Source: Lingula anatina
Taxonomy: Eukaryota > Brachiopoda > Lingulata > Lingulida > Lingulidae
Length of the DNA: 41,721 nucleotides
Direction: 5' to 3'
NCBI RefSeq assembly: GCF_001039355.2
Contig: NW_019773564.1
Span: 4,152 to 45,872, forward strand
Shown here: in pieces, positions 22,901 to 33,939 of the stretch
How positions within the stretch are numbered: the stretch's first letter is position 1
Layout: every line of letters starts with the position of its first letter
The notes under the pieces: model-generated
The model's database searches: none
What the model was told of the DNA's origin: nothing
What the model saw: the letters and a program-made list of their open reading frames with translations, nothing else
Position numbers and translations under genes: made by a program

Positions 22901-25900
22901 CTCAACACTGCACAGAAGCCACCATTCTTATAGTTGTGTATATCTATTGGGGATTCTGTATTGCTCTCAAGATAAGGTCCAGCTTTAGCTGAGTGATAAC
23001 AGCCAACCCAGCCTGCTCTGCTGCTGTGATTTTTGGTTTAGGGGCAGGGAAGCCACTTTAGAGTTGGCATACTTGATCATCTCAAATCTCACAGAAGTCC
23101 TTCGATCGCTTTTGGTTTTAGAAGTGTTAGAAAAGCTAGAAGAAAATGATGGTTTGTTTTAAACATATGATTTATAGATTGTGGAACCTGAAGAGGTTTA
23201 CCAAAAGACTGGTCTTGGCAATCCCCACACTGCCCATTGTTTGGCTAATGGTCAAGTTATGATAAGCTGTTTGGGAGATCCAAAAGGAAATGCCAAAGGT
23301 TTGTTACAAAAGCTATGTCTTCTAAGTTAATAAACAACATGGCTTTTCTGGCAGATGCATTGGACTGCAGTGCTAAAATTTCCAGTGGTGTTCAGTATAA
23401 ATCATATTGTCTAATTTCTTTTCTTTCTAGTGTAAAGTGTATAGTTCAGATTGTGTTAGCTTTGAAGCCATTATTTCCTTTGTTGCATAACCATAGATNT
23501 TATAAGAAAGAAAAAAACATATCCAGCTTTACCTTTCACTTATTCATATTGCAGCCTGTCAAGAAGTAGGTCCAGGGTATAAAAGCCCCCTTGATGCAAT
23601 GAGGAATGCTCCGCGGGAAAAGATTGTCTATGTGCCTTGCATTCGTAGAAACACCGCAACAACTGGACCCGATTATTTGGCCACTGTGGATATTGATCCT
23701 CATTCAAAGAATTACTGCAAAGTAAGTGCTAACCCTAATTTGGATAGCTTTTCTGGGTTATGGTGCATGTACCACCCTATTGTATGTTTAAATGTATATA
23801 TATTCTCTTTAGTATAGTTATAGCTTTTACAGAAATTGGGTTTGAACCAGAAAAACAGAGCAAAATTATTATTATTAATATCATTCTTATTATTGGTAAT
23901 AACTGTAGTTAAATCTTTGTTTGAATTTTTAAAGGCACTTTACACAACTTTGGTACATTGTATTATTTATTGAACCTGCAGGTTATCCATCGCCTGGACA
24001 TGCCCTACTTAGGAGATGAGCTTCATCACACTGGCTGGAATGCCTGTTCAAGCTGCTATGATGATCCCACGAAGAAACGAAATCGCCTGGTTATGCCTTC
24101 TTTGATGAGCACTCGCATTTACATTGTTGACACTGACACTGATCCTGTTCAACCCAAAATTTACAAGGTATTCTTTCTTGTTTGCTTTTAAAAACTTAAA
24201 ACCCTTTTAAGCCTGTAAAGTGCGCATGCTTTATTTGATTGCAGTTCAGTTTTATAAAATTTTGTTTGGTTTTGTCAGCATGAAGTTTCATTTCGCTGCA
24301 GTGTAGTATTTTTTTGCCTGCATTGAAGTTAGTTACATTTAAGTAACATCATTTGCTAAAGGTACCATCTAACAACCAGAGGCCCTTCTAGACGTTCTGG
24401 CAATTTCAAAAGTGGTTGAGGGACCTCTTTGTGATTGGGGATGATTTAGCAGAACACGCTCCTTGCCAGACACACCCTCTGTATTGCAGAGTAGGAATGT
24501 TTTCACAACCGTGTGTCAATTGTGAATTATGCTAGTTAATTATTAACAGATTTCCCACAACCTTCATCCAGCAGACAAATGACATTGATTCACCGTTGAA
24601 TCAACGTTAATTTTGGTGGATCAACGTTGAATCAACGTAGAATCTGGGCACCCATTATTCATGTAAGTCATTTGGACAGTTGATTTACTCTTTGGGATTG
24701 TTTTGCTATATTTACTTGTTAAGATGTGTTACTCAGATCTTGTTTCAACCCCATATTTGTCGGAAAGGGTTAAAATTCCTTTGGTTTGATAATTTACATT
24801 TTGGCAATAAAATAAAGAGCTTTAGAAGAATACTAAGTCTTTGTCATCACTGCCTTTGTTAGCAGTATGCCTCCGGGTATACAGAAATGCCTGCATGGTC
24901 TCAACACGGCACAGAAGCCACCATTCTTATACTAATAGTTGTGTATATCCATTGGGGATTCTGTATTGCTCTCAAGATAAGGTCCAGCTTTAGCTGAGTG
25001 ATAACAACCAACCCAGCCTTCTCTGCTGCTGTGATTTTTGGTTTAGGGGCAGGGAAGCCACATGAGAGTTGACATACTTGATCATCTCAAATCCCACAAA
25101 AGTCCTTCAATCGCTTTTGGTTTTAGAAGTGTTAGAAAAGCTAGAAGAAAATGATGGTTTGTTTTAAACATATGATTTATAGATTGTGGAACCCGAAGAG
25201 GTTTACCAAAAGACTGGTCTTGGAAATCCCCACACTGCCCATTGTTTGGCCAATGGTCAAGTTATGATAAGCTGTTTGGGAGATCCAAAAGGAAATGCCA
25301 AAGGTTTGTTACAAAAGCTGTCTTCTAAGTTAATAAACAGCATGGCTTTTCTGGCAGATGCATTGGACTGCAGTGCTAAAATTTCCAGTGGTGTTCAGTA
25401 TAAATCATATTGTCTAATTTCTTTTCTTTCTAGTGTAAAGTGTATAGTTCAGATTGTGTTAGCTTTGAAGCCATTATTTCCTTTGTTGCATAACCATAGA
25501 TGTTGTTGATAAGGCTATTTGATTTCGAGCAAATCAGATTTTGGAGAGATTTGGGTTGATTTACTAATATCAGAGAGAACACATGTTGTTTTGTAGACCT
25601 CATTGAAGTGATATCATCCCAGTTGCAGGTTGGTATCACTTTTCTGAGGTCTGCAAAACAACATATTGACGTATGAGTCTATAATTGCATGTTTTAGTAT
25701 ATTATCTAATACTTAAATGTCAGTGTTCTTCAAAATAACATTGAAAGATGCTTTTATTTGACATTGTCATTCTCTGATTAATAAATTGATTCATTTTCTT
25801 TCAGCTGGTGGTCAAAAAATTGTTGATGTCATTGTTCAATATTATGTTTGATGATGACATTGGCCAATTTGTTTTTACCAGACGTCATATCCTTGGATAT

Positions 25901-28900
25901 AAGATCAAAATCCATGCTGATTTTATAATATATGATAATAAAAGAATATAATGTTTCTTTTTCGTGTTCATTGAAAATGTTTCAGGTGGCTTTGTCATCT
26001 TGGATGGATGTTGTGATTTTGCTGTACAGGGGAACTGGGAAAAGCCTGGAAACACCACTGAATTTGGCTACGACTTCTGGTATCAGCCAAAATTTAATGT
26101 TATGATCAGCAGCCAGTGGGGAACTCCTAAAGTACTGATGAATGGATTTAATCCAGAAGATTATGAGAAGGGTAAGGTTAGACATGTAAAAGGAACAGAA
26201 AAATGCTTCAAAACAGGTCTACCTCACTACCAGACAGCTGTAAAGCTGTTTCCACACAATGTTACCAAGGCACGAGCAAAAGAATAAAATGAGTCATTGT
26301 CTGAAGTGGTTTATATACATTACTGGGAATCCATGCTCTCTATATACAATAGAAATCTATTACAGTTATCAGAGGAAAATGTTTTTAAGAGTTAACAGGA
26401 TCTTATAACTGCTGATATTAAATCAAAAGTGTCACCAAGCAACAGACAGTAGATCGAGATTGGTGGGCTTTTCTTTTTTATGGGCCTGTGCCTCAAAGTT
26501 TCTGTCATTTTAACCATTTAGTATATCACCAAAATGAGACATAATGAAACAAAACCAGCATGTCACTAGCCCCTGATGTAATCACATGGTCAGAAATAAA
26601 ATTAGGAAAAATATGTAAAAAAGATCTGAATTAACAAATGATTTACAATGTTGCCTCGTATATAAATACATATATATATGCATTTCCCCACTTCTTGACA
26701 AGGTCATTATGGTCACAGTATTAATGTATGGGATTGGGATAATCACATTCTCAAGCAGACTATTGACCTGGGGAAGGTTGAAGGGGCCATACCCTTGGAA
26801 GTGCGCTTCATGCACAACCCAGACAGACCAGAGGGCTTCGTTGGATGTGCCTTAAGCACTAATGTGTTCCGTTTCTACAGGACTGAGGTAATTTTCAGCT
26901 ACCTGATTTTCTGTGTGTTTTTTTTTTTTTTTTTTTTTTTTTTTTCACATTTGATTGAAATTGGCTTTGCGATGTGAGAAAAAGTGTTAGTCATTTAGTG
27001 ATACTAGTAATCTGTTTCTGGTAATTTAGATTTACACTTCTGTAAGCTACTTTTATGATCCAACTAATAGATGAGTGGTTGATAAACAACCGCTTCTCTT
27101 GTTCAGGTCAGAAGTGATCAAAATGCACATTAAATGACTGTAATCATGATCAATTTATTCATTTTTAGGCCCCAGAAATGATGTTCTTCTTTAGCACAAC
27201 CTTTTTTTCTTTCTTTATTATGTCCCCATTTTAGAGAGGAGATTGGGCTGCAGAAAAAGTAATTGATGTCCCATCTAAGAAGGTTCAGGGTTGGGCGCTG
27301 CCTGAGATGCCAGGTTTGATCACAGATATCCTCCTGTCCATGGATGACCGCTTCTTGTACTTCAGCAACTGGTTGCATGGAGACATTCGTCAGTATGATG
27401 TCACGGACACCAGGAACCCAAAACTGGTCGGACAGGTACTTTTTACACACACACACACACGCACACACACACAGTTACAAATCAAATGTCTTCATACATA
27501 GCAAGTGCCACACATCATTTGAAATCTAGATAACTTCTTTCTTTTCATCTGATAGGTGTGGCTGAATGGAAGTATCTGTAAGGATGGGCCAGTCAAAGTT
27601 TTAGAGGACAAAGAATTGAAGGTAGGTATAAAACTGAAGTTCGAAGTGTTCATGGAAACGTTATAGTAACGGCATGTTTCAAAGTATAAAAATTGATGGC
27701 ACAACAAAATTTGTGAAAGCTTTTTCTGACACCTTTCAGCCTTTATATAAAGCCTTTGCATCCTGAAGTATGACATTGATAACGTTATTTTATAGTCCTT
27801 GCAAAAAGCTTTTACAACTTTGGTGATGAGCATCAGTTTCAATACTTTGAAATGTGAACGGAAACTAACGTGATGCATATGTAAATGACATTTGTCATGT
27901 TCACAGAAACTGAAAGATTTGATTTCACGCAGATACAGTGTTTGGAGTAATGACAGAAAAAGCTTGCTGAAAATTGCCATTTAGAGTATAATATGTACAC
28001 ATTGTGTCTGCACCTGTAACCTAGCTTTCCTGGTTTAGTTCTTATAGGCACTCACAATGCAGTGGGTCCACAAAAAAACAGGGGTGCAAGAAAAATCTAA
28101 CCCTGCTACAAGAAAGTAAAAGAAAGATACTCAATATTTGACCAAGTCCCCCCGCCCACCCCAAGCTATGCTGGTTTCTTTTTTCCTCTTTTTCTAAATT
28201 CTAACCTAAAAAAAATTCTATATTTTGTTGTGATTTCTGTGCACAGGAGCAGCCAGAGCCTCTCTACATGAATGGAAAGCGCGTGCATGGTGCACCCCAA
28301 ATGATCCAACTCAGCCTGGATGGAAAACGACTGTATGTCACTACTTCACTGTACAGTGGATGGGATAAGCAGTTTTATCCAGATATGGTTGAGTAAGTTT
28401 TATTTATATTTTAAGAATTTGAGAGTTTTCTTTGAGGAATTGATTTATGAATTGGATTTTTTTTTCTTAATTTTACTGAATTGTTTGTACTTGTGTGAAA
28501 GGGCTGATGTGACAGCACTACTGATAGTAGCATCACAACATCAAAATTAGTTTGAATAAGTCTATCATGGTCTCATTCATGGATTTATATTACAGTTCAC
28601 ATATGATAATTATAAAACACAAGCAGAAATATTTTCATACCCTTAGTTTATGGACATAAGCCTTCATCAGAATGATGTGAATAGATGTTGTTACTCACTG
28701 ACAGCAGGCCACCCATGAATAGGGATGAAGGTGTCGAACTACCTGACATTTATCAGAGGGTCCTGGCCGCTATAACACCTAGCGGTCAGTAAGTACTCAC
28801 ATCAGTCTGATGAAGGCCTAGTCCAGGTTGTTTGTTAGCTAACGATACAAAAGTATTTCAGCTTATGTTTTATAATTGTCATATATGATCTAAGTACCAA

Positions 28901-29169
28901 GCTAATAAACATTTTTGCTCATTTATATGATGGTTATTAAGTGGATATATTTCACCACTTTTATAATGTTAGAATTTTCCTGCAGGCATGGTTCCAAGAT
29001 GCTTCAAATTGATGTTGACACAGAAAAAGGTGGACTGACCCTCAACAGAGCATTCCTGGTGGATTTTGGGCAAGAACCTGGAGGCCCATCCCTGGCCCAT
29101 GAAATCCGCTATCCTGGTGGCGATTGTACATCTGACATCTATTTGTCCACCACTATGGGCAAACTGTAA
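16918..29169 (+). CDS. SELENBP1: Selenium-binding protein 1 / methanethiol oxidase
   Basis: Ten coding exons: 16918-16921, 21636-21802, 22063-22248, 23178-23298 (or the copies 23555-23721, 23982-24167, 25183-25303), 25986-26171, 26703-26887, 27235-27435, 27556-27621, 28247-28392, 28986-29169. All junctions are AG/GT and in phase; the total is 481 aa against about 472 in human. Known role: oxidises methanethiol to H2S, H2O2 and formaldehyde, a metal-dependent beta-propeller enzyme. Family marks seen: [14 protein letters not shown] (C79, C82), HTAHC (H136, H139), [58 protein letters not shown]. The C-terminus extends past the usual DIW/DIY end (STTMGKL). Start evidence: ATGG followed by a GTAAAT donor joins CC to read [10 protein letters not shown]; this exon is the least certain part. 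Confidence 0.93.
17041..17310 (+). mobile_element. tRNA-derived SINE
   Basis: The head contains an A-box-like TGGTTAGAGTGC and a B-box-like GGGTTTGACCC about 35 bp apart, as in a tRNA promoter, followed by an unrelated body of about 180 bp. It has no long A tail. It lies in SELENBP1 intron 1. Confidence 0.65.
17832..18081. mobile_element. Composite of two adjacent hairpins (copy 2)
   Basis: Hairpin A (17832-17944) has arms from GATACAATACGAGTTG to its mirror ending GTGTTGTATC around the loop GAGCCGCAGGTGAGA. Hairpin B (17949-18081) has ends TTAAACCACGGC and GCCGTGGTTTAA. Size and order match the element at 14611-14863. Frames on both strands here come from the palindrome. Confidence 0.7.
20867..21130 (+). 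mobile_element. RTE-type retrotransposon 3' tail / derived SINE
   Basis: The segment carries the common RTE-tail phrase AATTTCATCAAAATCGGTCC, then CTTTTTGAGTTATG and ACAGACAGACAAACAAAC. Its ends form a short inverted repeat (CCTCCGCCAAGG and CCTTGGCGGGGG). No reverse transcriptase is present. It is intronic to SELENBP1. Confidence 0.65.
21581..23498 (+). repeat. First copy of SELENBP1 exons 2-4 segment
   Basis: This 1918-bp block, holding exons 21636-21802, 22063-22248 and 23178-23298, recurs at 23500-25501. Exons 2 and 3 are identical in the two copies, and exon 4 differs by three synonymous third-base changes. The block ends exactly at a lone N. Confidence 0.97.
23499..23499. other. Single N: contig join
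   Basis: The only ambiguous base in this part lies exactly between two copies of the same segment. It marks an assembly join rather than a sequenced base. Confidence 0.9.
23500..25501 (+). repeat. Second copy of SELENBP1 exons 2-4 segment
   Basis: This 2002-bp block repeats 21581-23498 with exons at 23555-23721, 23982-24167 and 25183-25303. The net length gain of 84 bp equals one insertion at 24567-24650; the other small indels cancel. Only this copy is continuous with exon 5, so it is the safer one to use in the gene model. Confidence 0.97.
24567..24650. mobile_element. 84-bp insertion rich in TTGAATCAACGT, present in one copy only
   Basis: Copy 1 reads ACCTTCACCCATTATTC where copy 2 has 84 extra bases. 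The insert contains ACCGTTGAATCAACGTTAA and GATCAACGTTGAATCAACG, which are mutually inverted motifs. CATCCA and CACCCA at its edges could be a decayed 6-bp target duplication. Confidence 0.7.
25580..25665. mobile_element. Short hairpin MITE in SELENBP1 intron 4
   Basis: The arms ACATGTTGTTTTGTAGACCT and AGGTCTGCAAAACAACATAT are near-perfect complements, continued inward by TGAAGTGATATCATCCC against GGTTGGTATCACTT, around a loop of about 6 bases. Confidence 0.75.
26918..26945. repeat. Poly(T) tract
   Basis: A run of 28 T, starting about 30 bases after the exon 6 donor of SELENBP1. Confidence 0.95.
27446..27472. repeat. (CA)n microsatellite
   Basis: About 13 CA units with one CG interruption, starting about 10 bases after the exon 7 donor of SELENBP1. 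Confidence 0.9.
28601..28886. mobile_element. TIR element in the last SELENBP1 intron
   Basis: The ends ATAATTATAAAACACAAGC and GCTTATGTTTTATAATTGTC form an inverted repeat of about 30 bp. The inner part contains GCCTTCATCAGAATGATGTGA and its mirror CACATCAGTCTGATGAAGGC, so the whole element folds back. A related fragment lies at 8041-8162. Confidence 0.65.
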
Positions 29170-29714
29170 ATGAGGTGCATCTGGCAAGGTGCATACTTAA
29201 TATAAGGATCCCATGTGTCAGATTTCTGTGGACTTATAGCTTGCATTTTTATTTTTAAAGGAATTTCAATTGAATTTTATCAGTCACGTAACAAAATTCG
29301 TTATTTGCCAAAATCAAGAAAAATGTTCTTAAAAATATAATTCTTAAAAATTCTAATCAGAGGGGATTATGTGGTATTATGCAGATGTGAACTAAGAATA
29401 TACATTAGTCTGAGATATATTTTGCACAAGATTACTAAGAATGCATATATAAATGTCATATATAATTTTATAAGATACTGGTACAATGGGAATCAACTGA
29501 CATAGCCTAAAATGAAACATTTATCACTGTGTGATTTCATACAAGACTATATTAAGTCTGAGAATCCATGTGAGTTGGGGTTTTAACTCTTTACCAATAA
29601 GTGTCTCTCTGCTTCACGAGTCCTTCTAGAAAGTAATACAGAAGAGACATCAGCAACATGGTGAATTCATATCTTTACGCAATAGACTAGAATTTGACAG
29701 AACCAGAGAGTAAT

Positions 29715-29716
<2 letters not shown>

Positions 29717-29751
<35 letters not shown>

Positions 29752-29763
29752 TACATATATATA
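29717..29763. repeat. (TA)n microsatellite
   Basis: About 23 TA units with two TACATA interruptions. The frames reading IYIYIY on both strands come from it. Confidence 0.95.
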
Positions 29764-30403
29764 CAAATTTTGCCAGCTTTTGCATGTTGCCATATATCAC
29801 AATCAAAAGAGTACAGTTATTTTTGCCCACACTCTCCTCTAAATCCTGCAAAAGCTCACTCAATTTTATGCTAAGTTGCAAGACTTTGGGCCATCTCAGA
29901 TTATTTCTATTGATTGAAACATGATGACAGCAAGACACTGGAAACTATTTTTAGGGTAATATTTTTTGGTGAAGGTCGAGTGGCATCAGATCCAAAGATT
30001 CTACAAGCTATTCACAACTTTGCCATTAGCTCTCACGGTTCTTATACTTGTAGCATAGGCAACTATTGTTCCCATTACGCATAAAAAAGATTTAAAGAAT
30101 TTATATAAAAGAGATATTTTAGATTGTATATTTTTTGCCAAATATTTGCTTTGCTTCCTTTTGGTGTGTGGATGGAGGAATATAATTAAAAATAATTATG
30201 CATAGAAAAAAAACTGAATTGGATACTTTATTGGAATTATTAATGGCCAAATGTATGTACTATTTCAGAAGTACTTATAGTATATTCTATTGATATTATT
30301 GAAGTGATTAGCCAGTTTTAACTACCCAGAGCAATATTGGAAATTTAAATGCCGTCAGTCATAATTTAGACGCACCCTTTCATACCAATTGTTCAAAGAT
30401 CAC

Positions 30404-30409
30404 AATAAA
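30404..30409 (+). terminator. SELENBP1: Poly(A) signal, probably of SELENBP1
   Basis: AATAAA about 1.2 kb after the stop codon, followed by a T-rich stretch. Confidence 0.5.
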
Positions 30410-30929
30410 TCTATATACATGTCGAATTAAATTACTTATGTCTTACTGTTATGAAGTTGAAAGAAATCTTTTACACGCAGGCACTGCACATGGAAGTCTA
30501 AGAATTCAATTATGTATTAAAGGTGCTTTCTACAGGATTTTCTGGATACAAAATGGTTTTTAGAAAACTACTAAACTTGACTCAAATTTATTTTAGACAC
30601 CTGAAAAATCAAATACAGGTCATTGCAGAAGAAGGAACATTAGGTTTTCATTTCACAGTGCAATTACATGTATACATTAACTATTGGGTTATTATAAAGT
30701 CCTGTAAAAAAAATTGGGAACAATCTAAAATATTTCTTTCCAAAGCAAAAAAAAAAAAAGTCAAGTTGCAGGATTCTACCCTGGAACTCGCTTCATCGGT
30801 CTGGTGATGTGGCTGCTGAACATTGGACTATTTATTTATTTATTACTAAAACCACCTTAAAAGATGAGTAAAAAAAATTAATATATGTCTAAAATAATAC
30901 AATAAAAACAGTAATTAAAACGATTTTAA

Positions 30930-31140
30930 GAGCAGTCCCGCCAGCACATATTCTTTTGAGAGTCTGTTCTGATAGCTGGGGCTGTTTACCAAAAATCTCA
31001 GCGTATCAACCAGTCCTGCCGGTGCATGCAGGTCCGGGCCAGCATTCCGGATCCCCGACCCACTCAGACATAAGATCGGATTCATACCGTAGGAAACAAT
31101 CCTCTGGAGCAACGACCCCTGCACTATGGAACGATTAAGC
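30930..31140 (+). mobile_element. Possible relic of a non-LTR retrotransposon C-terminus
   Basis: The plus-strand frame at 30956-31138 ends RKQSSGATTPALWND and then stops. Many CR1/L2/Rex-type reverse transcriptase ORFs end in a like pattern (a basic stretch, then AP-x-LWN). The segment has higher GC than its surroundings. No catalytic motif remains, so the call is weak. Confidence 0.3.
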
Positions 31141-31742
31141 ATAAAATGAGACAGCTGATGAATGGTTGACAGTTGGCTGTCAATAACGTCTTTTTGCTCA
31201 AAGCAAGAATCGATGCCATTGGTTCATCACTTAAAGAGCTAACCCTCTTTTTTTATTTCTCACCCTGATCAAACATGTATCCTGGAATCCCTTAATATGG
31301 ATCATTTGACGAGTAAACAACAAGCACAACTACTTTTTAGTAATCATCTTTATTGGATGTTATTTTTAACCACTAAGTGACACACAACAAAACAAAAAGT
31401 GAATTAGTGATATTTATGAATTGAAACTTTTCTGATTCAATTACCTAGAACAATTTAGAGGCTGAGGAATAGTTTTTGTACTACAGAATGTAATAATTTA
31501 TTCTTATTTAGGAGTGTTCAGTTTCATGTCAATTTTTTCTCCATTCAAATAGCTTGAAGTGTTAAAACAATCTTCCACCTCAAAGGTGCGATAGAATGTT
31601 TGTAAACTGTGCTGTAATCCATCACATGTACATCTTCAATCAATCTGTAAGATCTGAAAAGACGAAAGGCATATTTCAAGAAACTATACTGACAGTAGGT
31701 AATAAGCGGGAATGAGAAAGTGCCATGTTCTTTCATATCTAC

Positions 31743-32175
31743 TACCCTCTACCAGGGCCACAGATTTACTTTTCACAGGATATTCAAAGATATGTCTTAA
31801 GATAAATAGACAGTCATTTTACTATCTCTGACCCTGTAATGAAATCTCTAGGTTGATTACATGGCTGGTAATTGTTTGCATTACTGCTCAGGCACTGGCA
31901 TTTAACAGACCCAGGCTAAGTCCCTTTGACAGCAATCAAGACAGTTAATTGCTGATTTAAATCACTTGCTCTTTTGTGACAGATAAAAAAAGCCCTTTCT
32001 GAAACGCTTGTTAGTACATTTTGAAGTTAAATGAGGAATCTCCTTAGTAGCTCCCTAAATAGCTGGTACAATGCCACATGAGCGCGGGCAGATTCAACTG
32101 CTTCCAACTGGCCAAAAGTCACAGGGTGGATTTTCCCATTTTTCCCTATATAATCTGCCACCCTGGTAGAGGGAA
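31743..32175 (+). mobile_element. MULE-like TIR element, copy 1
   Basis: The 433-bp element opens TACCCTCTACCAGGG and closes CCCTGGTAGAGGGAA. CATATCTAC stands on both sides (31734-31742 and 32176-32184), a 9-bp target duplication typical of Mutator-like elements. No transposase is present. Its body is the reverse complement of the element at 32242-32653. Confidence 0.8.
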
Positions 32176-32241
32176 CATATCTACTACGTGTGCTAATACA
32201 TGAAAGATGTTGACTGTAAAATGCCATTCAAACAACACACC

Positions 32242-32653
32242 TACCCTCTACCAGGGTGGCAGATGTCATAGGCAAATTTTCAAAAAGCCACCCTGTAACT
32301 TTTGGCCAGATAGAAGCAATTAAATCTGCATGCCCACAGATGGCATCGCATCCGCTCTGTAGAGTGCTACTACTGGAGATTACTCAGTTCAACCTGAAAT
32401 AACAAGCTATTCAGAAGGGGCTATTTTTATCTGTCGCAAAAGAGCAAGTGATTAAAATCAGAGCAATTAACTGTCTTGATTTCTGTCAAGGGGACTTGGC
32501 TTGGGCATGTTAAGGGGCAGTGCCTGAGCAGTTGTGTCATGTAATCATCCTTGAGATTTCATTACAGGGTGATAGAGAACCAAATGACCATCTATTTAAC
32601 TAAAGACATATCTGTGAAAATCTTGTATCAATCTGTTGCCCTGGTAGAGGGTA
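32242..32653 (-). mobile_element. MULE-like TIR element, copy 2, inverted
   Basis: The 412-bp element opens TACCCTCTACCAGGG and closes CCCTGGTAGAGGGTA. CAACACACC (32233-32241) and CAACACATC (32654-32662) form an 8-of-9 target duplication. Shared inner blocks with copy 1, in opposite orientation, include AACTGTCTTGAT and AAAGAGCAAGTGATT. Confidence 0.8.
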
Positions 32654-33113
32654 CAACACATCCACAAGGTCTCTCAAATATTTTTTCAACCATTTATCTC
32701 TGCAAGTTGCACATTGCTGTCCAGCATAAAGCTAACCATCTGTTGTCAATAGCAGTTGGAACATAAGGAGAGATCCATCTGCTTGTCTACCAGTTATGCT
32801 GCTGTGAAATAATACATCCCAAGTAGACCAATTGACTTTCATCAATATCATTCAAGATGCAGGGCATGGGTAGATTCCTGCTCAAAAATATACTGTTGAA
32901 TTTCTGTTCCTAGAGCACTTGGGCCAAGCCATTTCCATTCCATACCCTATTTTGTACAAGTTTATTTTTGGAAAGAAACAAATTTCAACATGCTTCTTAC
33001 ATTCAGAAGTCCCTTATGACTGTCTTCAACTGATGTATGATTTTACGGTAGCAGAACTGGTAAAAAAATCTTTTCAGCAGCATGCGACTTGAAGAGGTGA
33101 AAGATGATTATAA

Positions 33114-33410
33114 GGCCGCATTCACATCGAGTTGAGCCATGGCTCTACAAAGCCACAACCTAAATATGGCGGACGTACATGAAAGGAAAACCGCCTAATC
33201 TTTTAATAGTCTCCCTGCCTCTCACACGCCTCCCCATGCGTCGTCCCTGCGGGGGTACAATCATCTCAGCTCCATTGGGACGACACATGGGGAGGCGTGT
33301 GAGAGGCAGGGAGACTATTAAAAGATTAGGCGGTTTTCTTTTCATGTACGTCCGCCATATTTAGGTCGTGGCTTTGTAGAGCCATGGCTCAACTCGATGT
33401 GAATGCGGCC
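33114..33410. mobile_element. Foldback MITE with nearly identical 130-bp arms, TAA target duplication
   Basis: The element opens GGCCGCATTCACATCGAG and closes with its exact mirror; the arms differ at only a few bases over about 130 bp around a loop of about 28 bp. TAA flanks both ends (33111-33113, 33411-33413), suggesting PIF/Harbinger. The equal-length frames on both strands are two readings of this palindrome. Confidence 0.85.
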
Positions 33411-33434
33411 TAATAAAAAGATTGGAAAGCCATA

Positions 33435-33671
33435 GGGATCATTCCCACAGATATTTGGATCAATCTATCTCCCTGAGGAGTCTCACTAAATTGCTATCAG
33501 ATTTACCAGCTTAAATGTCTGTCGCGCCTAGTAAAGCTGTTAGGGAGTAATTATCCCCTAGCTGAATCGGTAGGCGTGACAGACATTTAAGCTGGTTAAG
33601 TTGACAGTATTTAGTGAGACTCCCCAGGGAGATAGATCGATCCAGATGGATCAAACTAGGGATGAGAACCC
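33435..33671. mobile_element. Foldback MITE related to the GACCCCATTCCCAT family
   Basis: The arms ATCTATCTCCCTGAGGAGTC and GACTCCCCAGGGAGATAGAT continue into CAGCTTAAATGTCTGTC and its mirror, about 80 bp per arm. The inner blocks match 41075-41299. The outer ends are decayed and I see no clean target duplication. Confidence 0.65.
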
Positions 33672-33890
33672 AGTCATAGTATCAGGCCAAATGTGTTGGC
33701 TGAATGGCATTTGTATTAATATTTTTCATGTGTAAATAAGTATAGTACATATCAAAAACCTAAATAAAAGTATTTAGGCATTATTCATTCTGCAAATCTA
33801 AATTAAACAAAAATACTGAGGCTCTTTAAATTCAATGATTCAAAAACCCTATAAAAATTAACTCTACTTTGTAAAGCAAAACATTGTATG

Positions 33891-33896
33891 TTTATT
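33891..33896 (-). terminator. Poly(A) signal of the 94-aa gene
   Basis: AATAAA on the minus strand, 44 bases past the stop codon. Confidence 0.6.
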
Positions 33897-33939
33897 TTCA
33901 CAACATTTTAAATAAATCAATAAAGTTATGTTCTCACTA

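Larger units (their letters stand above)
29170..30425 (+). other. SELENBP1: SELENBP1 3' untranslated region
   Basis: After the TAA at 29167-29169 there is no further coding sequence. The first canonical AATAAA on this strand that I find is at 30404-30409, giving a 3' UTR of about 1.25 kb that includes a TA microsatellite (29717-29763). The cleavage site is inferred. Confidence 0.5.

Noticed and set aside
21581-25501. True tandem exon duplication enlarging SELENBP1
   Set aside because: The lone N at the junction, the allele-like differences and the normal 481-aa length without the extra copy favour an assembly artefact.
29694-29938. Frames with IYIYIY runs on both strands
   Set aside because: Translation of the TA microsatellite and its flanks.
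33160-33364. Two 61-codon frames on opposite strands with almost the same protein
   Set aside because: They are the two readings of the foldback MITE at 33114-33410, not genes.
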